From the NCBI GenBank assembly GCA_027625915.1, contig JANTQA010000008.1, positions 6,627,501-6,691,500 of the forward strand: a DNA stretch of 64,000 nt, given 5' to 3'. The number at the start of each line of letters is the position of its first letter. The stretch's first letter is position 1. Shown piece after piece: positions 23,801 through 35,110 of the stretch. The notes beneath the pieces are model-generated. The model was not told the origin of the DNA and ran no database searches. It saw only the letters and a list, made by a program, of their open reading frames with translations. The translations under genes were made by a program, and so were the position numbers. The DNA is from Anaeramoeba flamelloides (taxonomy: Eukaryota; Metamonada; Anaeramoebidae).

Positions 23801-26330
23801 TCACCACTAAACTCAAAAGCAAAAATTTGAATAAGTGATAAATCCAAAAGATTAAACAAATCTTTAAATTAAAATGAGCTATCTCATAATTTTTGTAACT
23901 TTTTGAAGTATGATATAAATTAAACAAATAATTTTCTTGAATTCATTTCTCAAAAATATACTAAAATCTTCATCAAGAGTAATTGAAAAAAGAAAAAAAC
24001 AATATTCCATTATTCATTATTAAATTTTCTACATAATAAAAAAAAAACTTTTATCTCAGTTTGATATATAAATTATTTTCCAGTTAAAATCATTAGATTT
24101 TCCATAATTCAAAAGAATCGGGGAAAATCAAAGATTTTACTAGATTCTTTTGAATTTTGGAAAAGTGTCGTTAGGCTTTTTTTACTTTTTGAAATGTAAA
24201 GAAAATCTATTTAATTTTCTTTTCATTTCAAAAATTAAAAAAAACCTCGGTTAGGTTTTCCAGAATTTAAAAGAATGGAGTAAAATCTTTGATTTAACTC
24301 AATACTTTTGAATTCTGTAAAACCTAGACACTTGGCGACACTTGACGGCACTCTACGGCACTTTATGGCACTCACTAAAAATTTAGTTTTTTAAGAAAAT
24401 ATCAAGAGTTATTAGATAAAGTTAATATGGGTGCCAACTCTTCTCTGATATGTATTATTTTACTTGGTACTTTTTCATAATTTAACAACAAATTATAAAA
24501 AATAAATGATATTGATCTGATTGATTACAATTTTGAAAATTATTTTTTCCCTTAATAAAAAAAAAAAGGAAGTTTACTTGTCTTAAAACACTGAGAAAAA
24601 ATTTTACATTCAATTGATAAAAGAAGTTTTCAGTTGTTAATACATGAAAATAATGACAAGTATTTCGGCAAATCCAAATAACTTTAAATGAAAAAACGTA
24701 TACCTTTAAATCTATAAATAACTTTTTGATAAAGAAATATAAATATATATATATATATAAAGGAAAATAAAAAGAGAAGAAAAAAAAATAAAGAGAGAAA
24801 GGAAAAGAAAAGAAAAATAAAAGAGAGAAAATAATGTAAAAATAATAATCGAAATTTATAAATTTAAAATCGGTATTAATTGAAGAGATCTAAGAAAAAA
24901 TCACTTTAAGATTGATAAAATTCATCACTATAAGCAAAAGACATTATCGGGAGAGACTGTATTTTTTATTTATTGCGTTGGCTATTTTTTCTTTGATTTT
25001 TTTGCTAGAATTTGTTTTGATAGATTTTTTTCAATCATTTATCAATCTGTCATATTTCGGAGCATACCCAAAAGAAATAATCTAAATTTTCTAAAAGATT
25101 TTTACGATTTTTTTGATTTTAAACAACAAGAACAAAATTTACAGTTATTTTCATTTAGAAAATATGAATATATATTTAAACCATTAATAAGAGATCGAGA
25201 ATTTCAGGAATGATCATAAATATTTTCGATTGAGATATCTTTTTTGTTTAATTTTCATTTGCTCGGGTTGTTTTCGAATTATTTCAAAATATTCAGAGGT
25301 TTTTAAACTTTGATTTGAAATTAACGAATTTTTATAATAAATCTTCAAGGTATTTTGCCTTTCATCTAAATATTTGTTCTTTTATTTTGTTCAATATTTT
25401 CCATTTGATTCCAATTTATATCAATTTTATCCCTACAAAATATGGATAATATCATAAGATAGTAGGTAAACGGAGTTGTGAAAAATTCAGTTGATTTTAT
25501 TTTTTTAAAAGTTTCAATTTTCAAAAAATAAATGAAATTTTAAAAATTTTTTATTCTCTCTTTAACTGAAACAGAGTTTATTATGATCTTTTTTTATCAA
25601 AAATTAAATTTTATTTATTTTTTTTTGTTTTAACATTATAAATGATAAATAATTGTTAACATTCCAATTAGTGAATGGTTCCAATTTTGTATTTCTTCTA
25701 GAATTTATTAAATAAAATTTTTAATAAAAAAATTGAATTTTGGTATGTTAAAAAATTTTAATTGTAATTTATTTAAAAAGTGAGTTTATTCATCATTAAT
25801 AGAGGTGGAAAGAAGTTTATCTATTAAATATTGACAATTTTCATTTTCTCCTAATAATGGAAATTTAATTATGACAATATTAAAAAATACAACAATTAAA
25901 CATTTTCATTCTAAAATTCATTATTTGTATAGGAATAATTGGTGGAGCAGCTTCCATTTTGGTTGTTTATTGTGGAACACAAGACCATAGTCTTTATAAC
26001 GGAGCCTTTGATTTACTCTTTCCAGAAGGTGATGATCAAACAATGAGACAACTTGGAGCACTTTGCATTACTGTCCCACTTTCATTTATCTCCGGATTAT
26101 TAGTTGGCTTTATTCTTAGATTACTTACTCCTAATGCAGAAAAACCATTCTCCGATGAAGAATTTTGGTTTGATGAAGATAATGAAGAAAACGAAAACAA
26201 ACAAAATGATCTTCGTGATAAACCAATTGCTACAATCGCAGAATCAAATCTTATTAATTCAAATAGCTCAGAAATTGAAAATCAAAGTCAAGAAAATAGT
26301 GAAAAATTATCTACAAATCATTCTGATTAA
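17855..26330 (+). CDS. Rh-type ammonium transporter (SLC42/Rhesus family), five exons
   Basis: Exons are 17855-18269, 18656-19048, 19196-19237, 23146-23322 and 25933-26330, giving 474 residues. Every junction is phase 1 and splits a glycine codon. Rh signatures are clear: VMVIIGFGYLMTFLKKYG, FGAVLGKTTPFQL, FFEIIFYSFNIYV, DIGGSMIIHTFGAYFG, FLWLFWPSFNGALG, IQNATLAGGVAVG and DTCGVHNLHGIPG. Asp172 and His180 match RhCG Asp177 and His185, with the same spacing of eight; His339 matches the second pore histidine (His344). About eleven to twelve hydrophobic segments are present. The family forms trimers that conduct NH3 or ammonium across membranes. The C-terminal tail from about residue 425 is acidic and Asn/Ser/Glu-rich, hence cytosolic. 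The start is fixed by the first membrane segment (QIGFVTAIGVFQIAFLILIS). Introns are 386, 147, 3908 and 2610 bases. Confidence 0.95.
20166..20545 (+). mobile_element. MITE family A, copy A2 (3' part replaced)
   Basis: It starts TAAACTATTTTCCTGTCAAG and carries the family interior (tttgaattaatattagaaga, ttgcaagatccatagacact, ttcttcaattaaagatcaaa). At 20546 it meets a family B MITE. Confidence 0.7.
20546..20996. mobile_element. MITE family B, copy B1
   Basis: Inverted ends of about 60 bp: AATTTACCGTTCGGGAAAAA at the left, and at the right the complement of AATTAACCATTTGGGAAAAA, followed on both sides by gtgaaacacgg-like and gggaac.ttaatag blocks. The 451-bp element has no frame. A second copy is at about 31994-32994. 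Confidence 0.72.
20997..21310 (+). mobile_element. MITE family A, copy A3 (5' truncated)
   Basis: From here the sequence restarts at an earlier point of family A than where A2 stopped, repeating ggatcttcaattgaagatca, and runs to a good right end tttgacagaaacaaagttta. It is therefore a second copy and not the continuation of A2. Confidence 0.65.
22440..22720 (-). repeat. Family H relative, copy H3
   Basis: In reverse orientation this stretch shares gaagtctgaaatattgaata and a cttctccacagtagatgcta block with H1 and H4. It is heavily diverged. Confidence 0.4.
23323..25932 (+). other. Intron 4 of the Rh gene (2.6 kb)
   Basis: The donor is GTATGT and the acceptor is AG at 25931-25932. It contains family J copy 2 (24079-24375) and a (TA)n-purine tract (24738-24830). 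Otherwise A/T-rich, with no exon signal that I can support. Confidence 0.8.
24079..24375. repeat. Composite foldback repeat, family J, copy 2
   Basis: Two palindromic units (ttttccataattcaaaagaa facing ttcttttgaattttggaaaa, and a second near 24250-24325) are followed by a GC-richer tail cacttggcgacacttgacgg and cactctacggcac. The arrangement matches copies in the formin intron and at 56908-57452. Confidence 0.7.
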
Positions 26331-27833
26331 GACTAAAATTAAAATTATTTCTCGTGAATATAGAAATTATCTAAATACAATTAATCCTTATTATATTAAT
26401 ATAGTTTTTTTTTTTTAATTATTTATTCCTAAATTAACTCAATTTTCAAAATTTCTTTTTCTTATTAAAACATTCATTATGAGTTTTTTTTTTAAAATAT
26501 TTTTTTTATTATTAAACCCCTTTTAAAGAAGAATACAAAACAATTCCAAATTATTAAACAAAAAAAAAGATTTTAATTTTTTATCAATTTTTATTTTATT
26601 TTTATTCTTTATATTGTTTGGAATAAATTTGAAATTAGCATAATTTTCCTTACAGTAGAAAAACAGAAACAGTATTTTTTTAAAAAAAATCATCACGTTC
26701 GAAGAGAAAACGAAAAATATTTTAAACTGTTTCTCGAATTAAAAAAATTGATAAATTTAACAATAGTATATTTTTTTCTCTTTTTTATCATTTTTGGTGA
26801 CTGAATTTTCTTTTTATTATGAAGAAGAGTTACAAAGGAAAAAAGATCAGTGGTTACTTCCTAATACTGAGATACATGAAAAACAAAAGTATGGGTAACT
26901 TGAAAATAAAAACAATGATAGGTTTAAAAAAGTATATGAGCTTAAAAGCAAATGAGATTAAAAAAAAAAAAGAATATACAAAAATTTAACAACTATTTAA
27001 TAATGTAACCCTAAACTCACACTCAGGGACAATTATTAAATTAATAATAATTATTAAAAAGTATACAGAGTGTGATTTGCTTTTTCTTTGTTAAAGATAA
27101 TATTGGTTGTTATTGTTTGAAATAATAATAATGTGATCATAAAAAAAAGAATTTTAAAATTTTCCAATTATTAAAAATTGTCTCTCAAACATTACAGTAA
27201 GTTTCACAAGAGTACTCTGATTTTTTTATCATCTTTTACTGAAAAAGTTTTTTAATGAATTTTATAAATTTTTCTCTATTTGTTATTAAATGTCTTCAAA
27301 ATTGATCTATTTGCAATGCATACATTAGGTGAATTATTTTTTCTGTTTTTTCTTTCTCTCAATTTTTTATTTTTTTTTTGAGTTTTACAAAATATCAAAA
27401 AATTTTCAGAGTTTAGTATTAGAACACAACAAAAGTTACTATGAATTATATATTTTAGTTCCATTATAGATTATATCATTATCTTGATACTTTTTTATAA
27501 ATTATTTATTCTTCATAAAAGAAAGTTTTGTATAAAAATGTAATTTTGTGTTAGTTGTTTATTACGCACAGATAATAATATAATTATTGATTATAAATAA
27601 TAGAAAAATAAAAAAAATTTAATAAAATCGTTAAAAACTGAAATATTTTTTTCATTTTATGATTAAATCATTTTAACAGTTTTGAATTATTTTTTTATGG
27701 TTAATTGAAAATTTTGTATTTGATTTTTAACTTTTTGAAATTGATTATACTTGAAATATTAGTAGTTATTGTTAGAGTTGTTTTCAATTTTAATTTTTTT
27801 TTCAATCATTATTTAAAAAAAAGTTAAAAAAAA
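26331..27833. other. Gap between the Rh gene and 5S rRNA
   Basis: A/T-rich sequence without recognised repeats or coding signal. A 62-codon reverse frame at 27276-27464 has no family features. Confidence 0.5.
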
Positions 27834-27954
27834 GTATTCAGCACCAAGTGTTCGCGAGAGGTTCCCCATCTCACTAACTAACTTAGCCCTCAATTCGTTG
27901 ATCTTCTGGGTTCGGAATGTGTCCAGGATTATTAAATTGGGTATGGCCGAATAC
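27834..27954 (-). rRNA. 5S ribosomal RNA
   Basis: The reverse strand gives a 121-base RNA starting GTATTCGGCCATACCCAATT, with the conserved CATTCCGAACCCAGAAGATC, GGGCTAAGTTAGTTAG and GATGGGGAACCTC regions, and ending ACTTGGTGCTGAATAC. The first and last six bases pair perfectly (helix I). The RNA is followed by a run of eight T, a pol III stop. Internal control elements lie within the RNA as usual for 5S. Only one copy is present in this window and no other rRNA genes adjoin it, so 5S appears dispersed here. Confidence 0.94.
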
Positions 27955-30793
27955 AATACTTAAAAAACAATAATTTAATTTATTAAATATAAATTAATAA
28001 GCTGTTTAATTTCTTTTAAATTCTAATTTTATTTTTATATATTAGATTTTTACAACAAGAAAATTTAAAATATGATACTTTTCAGTATAGATCAACACAA
28101 ATTAAAATAATCTGGGAGATAATAAAAAAATAACTTTCGTTTAAAAAATGATTTTTCACAAAATTTTTTATCTTTCTCTAATACAAATAACAACAACTAT
28201 TGCTTCAATAAAGAATGATTAGCTTAAATGCTTAAAACTCAAATATTTTGAGTTTTTAATAAACTTTTCCAAAAAGAGAAAAATATTTTATATAAATTTT
28301 CATTGAAAAATCATCAAAAAACCAACTCAAGGTATATTTCAAAAATGTTGAACAATATTTTTCAAATTATTTTTTAATTTTCGAATCCTATCAATATTTC
28401 TTGAAAAAAAATAATTATTTAGAAATTATCTATCGTAGAATATTTTCAATAACAATTTAATAAGAAAAAAAAATTTCAAAGGAAATTGAGTTATTTGGGA
28501 AGCTTAATAAGAAAGTTTATCCAAAAAAGTGTGTATTATTATTATTTATTATCCCCCTAAATATAATTTTGAATTCTTTTGACATTTATTAAAAGTTTAT
28601 ATTAACTTTAAGTTCTCTGAAATCTAAACTTTTTATAAATAATAATGATAAATAAAAATATTTTACACAATTATAAAAAACAACATTTTAGAAAAAATAA
28701 AATTCTATTATTTTTGAGCGTTTTAATTATTCCTGAAAACACCCGAAAAACAAAAATACTTGAAAATTTTCTATCAAACAAAAAACACTTTTTGAAAAAC
28801 ATGTAAGAAACACGGGTGTTCAGAGATAAATGTATATTGTAAAATAAAAATTTTACTTTAAGGGGTCACCCTCTACTACAACAAGGCAAAATTTTAAAAA
28901 TATGTTATTGGTGATATTCTCTACTTACAAATTTTGCATATGATAATTGCCAAAAGTTTCTTATCGACTAATAAACCCAAAAAAGAAAAATTTTTTTGTG
29001 AGATCAATTTTTTTTTTCCAAAAATGAAGAAAAAGAAAACTTTTAAATTCTTTTTATTTCTCACATTATAAAAATTTTTTACTCTGTTTATTGACATTCC
29101 AATCATTATTATCATACAAAAAGTCTTTATTACCGGGATTATTGAATATAAGATTTTTTTTTTCTTTTTTGAGATTTCTTTTGGTTAAACATAAAAATTG
29201 TTTTATTCAACTTATTGAAAAAGAATTGGATTTTTTTATAAGAAGGGTAATTATAATCATTAAAATTTTAAAGTCATTTGCATATTTTACCAAGAAATTG
29301 CATTTTTATTCTAAGATAAAATTAGATTTTTCAAAATAAAATTTTCAAGATATTTGAATTTTGTAATTTTATCCTATAAAATTCAAAATAATTTTTTTTC
29401 TGACAAATATGATTGAAATCGTTATTACGATTCTTGTGAATAAGACCAAACAATTTGTTAAAAAAAATTTTTCAAAATTGAAAATTTTTTTCATTTTTTT
29501 TCATTTTTTGAAAACCCAAAAACAACTTTTAAAACAAAAAAAGAATCTAAAATTTTGGCTTAATAGATCTCAATTTTATTGAGAAACTTTTTGTTAAACT
29601 TATATCAAATATTGTTTTATTAAATCACCTATATTTCAATTAATTTTATTGGTTGGGATTTGTATTGAAATATGAATCATTCAAAATGTTAGCCAAATAT
29701 AAAATTTTCTTTCTAAATCAATATGTTCCAACATAAAATGAAAAATATATTTTCCCATTTTCAAGAATAAATTCATTTGTTAATAAAAATAATAGGTCAC
29801 TTTTTTTGGTTTTATATTGGAAATATGTGAATTTGGATTTCAAAAAAGAGAATCACATTAATAAATTGTTTCGATGAGAGTTAACTCATCCATTTCAACC
29901 AAGTCAATACCCAAATTACAAAGAAATAATTATTTAAAATTTTTTTTCAAGAGATATAAGATATCATTTTATTTTTAAAAAATACTACTCCCTTAAGACA
30001 AAATATTTTTTTTTGAATTTTCTTCCTTAATCCCTCTGAAGAATTTTTGGTATCTTTTTAGTATATAACGTATGTTAGTACATTTTGGGTTACGGTAAGG
30101 ACGTATTTCTGTCAAGGTATGTTTGGGTTTTAATGTGGGATGTGTGTTGTGGGTGGGGTTAAATTAAACCAATTTTTCTCCCTGTTAGAAAAGTTAAATC
30201 AGTTTAAGCTTGGGCCACCCTGCAAAGGATATGGGAATTTGTATGCACGATTAGACAATACTAGGTTATTTTTGTATTGAATTTAAGATTAAAAAGGTAT
30301 GAGTAATGATACAGAATTAGAAATTGTATTTACAAAGGCATCTTCTCTTATTTGTTAATATGTTTTATCAATGATCATAAATGTTACAGGCATCAAAGAG
30401 GCCAATTCTTTTCACCACAAAATGTGTTGAATACCATTCCCCAAAATTTTTAATTTTTCACATTTTGGATTTTTCAACAAAAAAAAAAAAATATATTCTA
30501 CAAAAAATTCCAATTTCACCATTAAATTGAGTATATTATCACCTGGGTTTCCTTTAAGTTGTCCAAAAAGTGTTTTTATCTGGTTAAAAAATTTTCAAGT
30601 ATTTGAAATTTTGGGTATTTTTGGTAATATTTGATAGATCCTTATTTAATAAAAAAAAAAATATAATAAAAAAAAAGGATTTAAAGTTTTAAAATGTTTA
30701 TTTATTAAAATAATTTTTAAAAGTCTAGTCTTGATCTAATTTTTAGTTATTTAAAACAAAAAAAATAACATTTATTAAAGAGATTAAATATAA
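27955..30793. other. Gap between 5S rRNA and the NAP1 gene
   Basis: Mostly A/T-rich with no repeat family that I could match. An island at about 30061-30260 has unusually many G, including a gttgtgggtggggttaaatt stretch, and may hold a non-coding RNA or an old element; see findings. Confidence 0.5.
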
Positions 30794-31657
30794 TTAATTA
30801 TTTTCAGAATTACTCGAATAGGAATGATAAGATGAGGAATAAGATCCTGTGGATGAATAACTTGAGGAGCTTTTGACTGAAGATGAATTACTTAAGACAT
30901 CTTCAAGAGAAAGAGCCTCACCGGAAAAATATAAAACAGCTAAAGGTACTATTGTATCCTTTATAATATTACCAATTTCAAAATCTGCTTCGAGTTGGGT
31001 TTGTATTTCAAAAATGTCGTCTTCTCTATCAAATTCAGTGATTTGTAACCCTTTAAAAAAATTAAAAAAGCTTTTGCAAGGTTTTTTTTTACGATAGGTT
31101 TTACATTTCCCCGTCGATACACTTCTTTTGGTGATTTCTTCGATGTCAACATTTAATTGTTTATCTTTTTTCCAAATGATTTTTGTTCCTTCTGTCCTTT
31201 CAAGAAACAGATTGTTTGTCATTCCTATTTCTTCACTTAGATGGTACACCTTTGTTAAGACTTCATTTTCAAAATATGGATTGGGTGAAAAAAAGAAATG
31301 TAAACCAAACCCTGGATTATTTTTCAATAATTTAACCCTGAGATCATCCAAATATCGAAGCGCATACTCGTCATGCTCCATAATTAAATTCCTTGTAAAT
31401 GGGTGGTGAAGTAATACCTTGAGCCAAAACAATGGTATGCCCCTTGTTTCCATTTTTTGTTTTTCGTTCCCTTTAACGATTTTGTACCTTTTATCATAAA
31501 TTTGCTGTGATTTGAGATAATACTCATACAGTAATAGTCTGATTTTTTCTTGTAATTCGTGTTCTAAATAAGTTGATTCAATTTGTAATTTACGAAGTTC
31601 ATCAACTCTTCTATATACAATAGGTGGTATTCCAAGTAAACAAGTTTGTGAAATCAT
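30794..31657 (-). CDS. NAP1-family nucleosome assembly protein
   Basis: The 287 residues cover the NAP fold. An N-terminal helix PIVYRRVDELRKLQIEST and LEHELQEKIRLLLYEY resembles the dimerisation helix; YDKRYKIVKGN, GIPLFWLKVLLHHP, HDEYALRYLDDLRV, GFGLHFFFSPNPYFEN, LTKVYHL, IIWKKDKQL, KSFFNFF and IVPLAVLYFSGEAL follow the family pattern in order. These proteins chaperone histones H2A-H2B and H1. The usual acidic tail is absent; residues 262-287 are Ser/Tyr-rich instead. The ATG at 31657 leaves only about 10 residues before the fold. A TAG 15 bases upstream is preceded by pyrimidines and could be a splice acceptor, so an upstream coding exon is possible. Ends in TAA. Confidence 0.92.
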   Translation of the reverse strand: MISQTCLLGIPPIVYRRVDELRKLQIESTYLEHELQEKIRLLLYEYYLKSQQIYDKRYKIVKGNEKQKMETRGIPLFWLKVLLHHPFTRNLIMEHDEYALRYLDDLRVKLLKNNPGFGLHFFFSPNPYFENEVLTKVYHLSEEIGMTNNLFLERTEGTKIIWKKDKQLNVDIEEITKRSVSTGKCKTYRKKKPCKSFFNFFKGLQITEFDREDDIFEIQTQLEADFEIGNIIKDTIVPLAVLYFSGEALSLEDVLSNSSSVKSSSSYSSTGSYSSSYHSYSSNSENN

Positions 31658-31993
31658 TTCTTCAACGTTTTTCTATAGAGATAGATATAAATATAAATGT
31701 AAATGGTGACAAAGAGAATAGGTATACATAAAATTTGTCGTTTTTTTTAATTTTAAAATTTTTTTCTGTTTAAAATTAAAATTAAATTAACATTTTTTTT
31801 TTTTTCACTTGGATCATCAATTCTTAACCACTAATCTCACAATTTATGAAAATTTCAAATAAATTAGTTACCCGTTCATTCAATTTGGTTTCATGAATGA
31901 AATGTGGTGTGAAAAAAAAAAAGTTGAAAAGCGGGTTATTCATTTTTAACTTTAGTTGAAATGAAAATGTATTATAATGAAAAGAAAAAATAA

Positions 31994-32994
31994 ATAGATC
32001 ACTTGGGAAAAAAAGTGAAACAGTTAAAAAAAATTTCAATATGAATTTTATTTGAAAATCTTATTAAACCCCATTCCAAAAATTTGGACACACCCAAAAT
32101 CAAAAATAGGCAAAAAAAAAACCCAATTTATTATATTTTTCCAAACCTAATATTAAACCACATTTAAGGTAACCCAGAATTAATGTTTTTATAAGTAATC
32201 ATTTTCATCCTAACAAAAGAAAAAAATATAAAACTCAAAAATAAAAAAATCGGTGTGTCCAAAATAATGAAACGAGCGAGAACAAAAAATTTATTGGTTA
32301 ATTTGTTGAAATTTCACTAACAATTGTTGATCGATCAAATGATAAGATACCATCTAACCAATCGTATGTGATTTTCCAATTTAACAAACTCAACACTAAC
32401 CTTCTATAAACCATCGAAAAAAAATACAAGATCTAACGAAACAGATTACGTAACTGCAAAAAAGGAAATGAAAACAAAACAAAAAAAGACAAAAAATGAA
32501 ATAGTTTGTAAAATCAAAAATATTTCCAAATTGAATTTAAAGTGCAGTATCGTTATTCTTTCAACTGTTTAAACTGTGTCCAAATTTTTGGAATATAGTT
32601 TAGAATCACAGAAACCTGAAAATGAAAAGTAAGATCAATTAATAAAAGGAAAAAAAAATTAATGACAAAATGGAGGATTAAAAAAAAATAATAGTTTTGA
32701 TAATAATATCTTTTAGTAAAGGGTTTTGATTTGATTGATCCATTATTAAAAAATTGTTAAAAAATTTGGCTATTTTTGAGATCTCCAAAAACACTTTAAC
32801 AATTTCGATAGAAAAAGTAGATCTAAAATTGTATTTGTTGATCTTGATTGATAATAATAGAATGAATTATTATTCAAAGTTAATTTTTTGGTTCTTTCAT
32901 TTATTGGTTTTACTTTTCTTTTTCGGGTTTCTGTGATTCTATTAAGGTTTGCAATTAAAACCCGTGTTGAACTTTTTTTCTACAATGGTTAATT
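31994..32994. mobile_element. MITE family B, copy B2, split by a mariner-type MITE
   Basis: The left remnant has cacttgggaaaaaaagtgaa like the B1 end. After the inserted C2 element (32065-32602) the sequence resumes gaatcacagaaacctgaaaa and runs to a good right end (aaaacccgtgttgaact, then caatggttaatt). The join at a TA is consistent with C2 having jumped into B2. Confidence 0.6.
32065..32602. mobile_element. Mariner-type MITE family C, copy C2 (538 bp)
   Basis: The ends are TAAACCCCATTCCAAAAATT at the left and the complement of TAAACTATATTCCAAAAATT at the right, both continuing as TGGACACA. Inner block 32252-32505 matches 1707-1962. There is no transposase frame. Its ends resemble those of the decayed transposon at 12001-13423, which suggests that this family once moved it. 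Confidence 0.85.
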
Positions 32995-33382
32995 TGATTT
33001 AAGCCGCTTTGTGGTTGTTTTATAGCCCTATATATTTACCAAAATCCAGAATTTTGTATTATTCTCTAGATTACAATAACTCCTTTGAAAAATAAAAAAA
33101 ATTAAAAAACAATTCAAAGATTCCAAAAAGGAGCCAAGATCGATACTTTAAAACGTATATAATTGTATTCAAATTTTAAAATCAAATAGATTAAAACTTG
33201 GAAATTGAGCGTCACTTTGGCACATTTTTTTCTAAAAATCTCATCGTTTTTCCTTTTTGGTTTTTGTAAATCTATCATTAAATACAATACTTGGAATTTG
33301 TTTTTTTAATAAGAATAAGTAGCCCACTCATAAAGAAAGATGAAATAAAATTTTCGATTTAAATAAGAAAATTTACGTCTTA

Positions 33383-33628
33383 ATGGCTACACGTTTAAAG
33401 ATATACATTAATTTCATATTTGTGTTTTGTGTGTTAAGTGGTGCTTTGAAAATTAATACTTTCTTCTCGAAATTGAAAAAAAAGAGTATACTTTCCAAAG
33501 AGTAAATCATAAACAAATGTTTCAAATTAAAAATTGTTTTTTTTTTTTTTTTCTTCTAGAATCTTTACACATTAAACTTTCAAAGAAACCAACAAGAAAT
33601 GAAAAGGGTAAATATAACATTTAAGAAT
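33383..33628 (+). CDS. Candidate small secreted peptide or first exons of a secreted protein
   Basis: An ATG at 33383 opens MATRLKIYINFIFVFCVLSG, a textbook signal peptide with a likely cut after SGA. A donor GTATAC at 33486 and a strong pyrimidine-rich acceptor ending ttcttctag at 33559 would join exons 33383-33485 and 33560 onward in frame, reading KKKKSLHIKLSKKPTRNEKG. The frame ends at a TAA (33626-33628) after about 55 residues, or continues if GGTAAATAT is a donor. SLHIKLSKKPTRNE resembles the start of an aspartic-protease propeptide, but no further exon was found. This is speculative. Confidence 0.25.
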
Positions 33629-33917
33629 ATCCTGTATGGACTAGTAAACACAAAAAAAAATATTCTAATAAAATGTAATAGCAAATTCAAAAATTTTTAC
33701 TACATATTGAAATTTCAAAATGCAAGTAAAAATCTGATTACTACAAGACCAGACTTTTTTTAAATTTTATTTTAAGAAATGAATTATTGTTTTAATAAAT
33801 ATTTGATCCATTTTTCACATTTTTTGGAAGACTTCAAAATTCAATATATTTTGAAATTATTTCGAAAAAAAATCTCTTATTTGGTGAAGAAAGAAATCTT
33901 ATTATCTTTATAGAATG

Positions 33918-34134
33918 TAAACTAAATTTCATTATAAATGGTCCAATTTTTTTTTATTTTTTTTTTTAACCTTTTATTATTTTATTTTTATACGAAAAAA
34001 ACAAATATTTCTAGTGTATAGAACTGAATTTATAAATAGTAATTTTTTTATTATAATAGATAACTTCAATTTATTAAAATATTTATTTTCAAAATTTGAT
34101 TTTTAATGGGCCAATGATTTTGAAATGGAGTTTA
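33918..34134. mobile_element. Mariner-type MITE family D, copy D2 (217 bp)
   Basis: The left end TAAACTAAATTTCATTATAA and the complement of the right end TAAACTCCATTTCAAAATCA continue into similar ggtcca/ggccca blocks. It matches the reverse of 1522-1709 almost throughout. Confidence 0.75.
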
Positions 34135-35110
34135 CAAAAATATACATTCAAAATAAAAATCTTTAAGTTTTGAAAAAACTCAGTATAAAAAATATTGTTA
34201 ATTTCATTAAAAAATTACAATAATTATTTTCAAACTTGAAAAAAAATTATAATTTCTTGATACTAAGCACAGATTTTGAATCAGTTTTTTCATTTTGGTT
34301 AACAAAAAAATCTGAAGAAAAACAACCAAACAATTAAAATAAAAATCCACCCAAAATAATTTTTTAAAACCTGGAAAATTCAATATAAAATATATAAAGA
34401 AATGCTTTATGGTTTGATTGTTTATAAATCAATAATTAATAACCACTAACACGGTTTTAATCATTTCAGTATAAATCCACAATAGCCCAAAGATTAAAAG
34501 TATCAATAATATTTTCAAGTATTTCTCAATTTTTTAAAAATTTTCAAACAAATAAAATTAATTCCAAATTAATAATTATATTCAAAAAAAAAAAGAATAG
34601 ATATTCTCAAAAAACTGATTTTAATTTTAATAGTTTGTTGTTTATACTCTTGGTGTTTTTTAAAAAAGAATATTGTCTAATCTTTTAAATTTCAAGAAAT
34701 TTAAGAAATATTTGTGAATAAAATTAAATAACCAAATTTTTCTTCGATCTTCAGGGATTAAATAATTGATTTATTTCTGGTATTTTTTAAATAAGATGAA
34801 ATTTGAAAAGTTATTTATTCATACAAACTATCACAAATTACTAAAAGTGAGATTTCATCAAAAATAAAAAGTTTTTGAGAATTTTTCTATTTCTTATTTG
34901 ATCCAAAAATCTAAACAAAAAAGGATCTAGATCTTTTTATTGAAAATAGAATTGGGAAAAATGAATTCTTTTAAAAATGATTATTGATTTCTCTAAAGTT
35001 GAATTATATGGAGTTTGTTTATTCAAGTTTAATTGAATCCTTGTGAAAATAAGTGCTCTATTACCTTTGGGGGAAAAAAATAAATAAATTCACGAGTTAC
35101 TAGTCCCTTC

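Noticed and set aside
29091-29339. 82-codon plus-strand frame between 5S rRNA and NAP1
   Set aside because: Phe/Lys/Ile-rich with no motif; typical of chance frames at this base composition.
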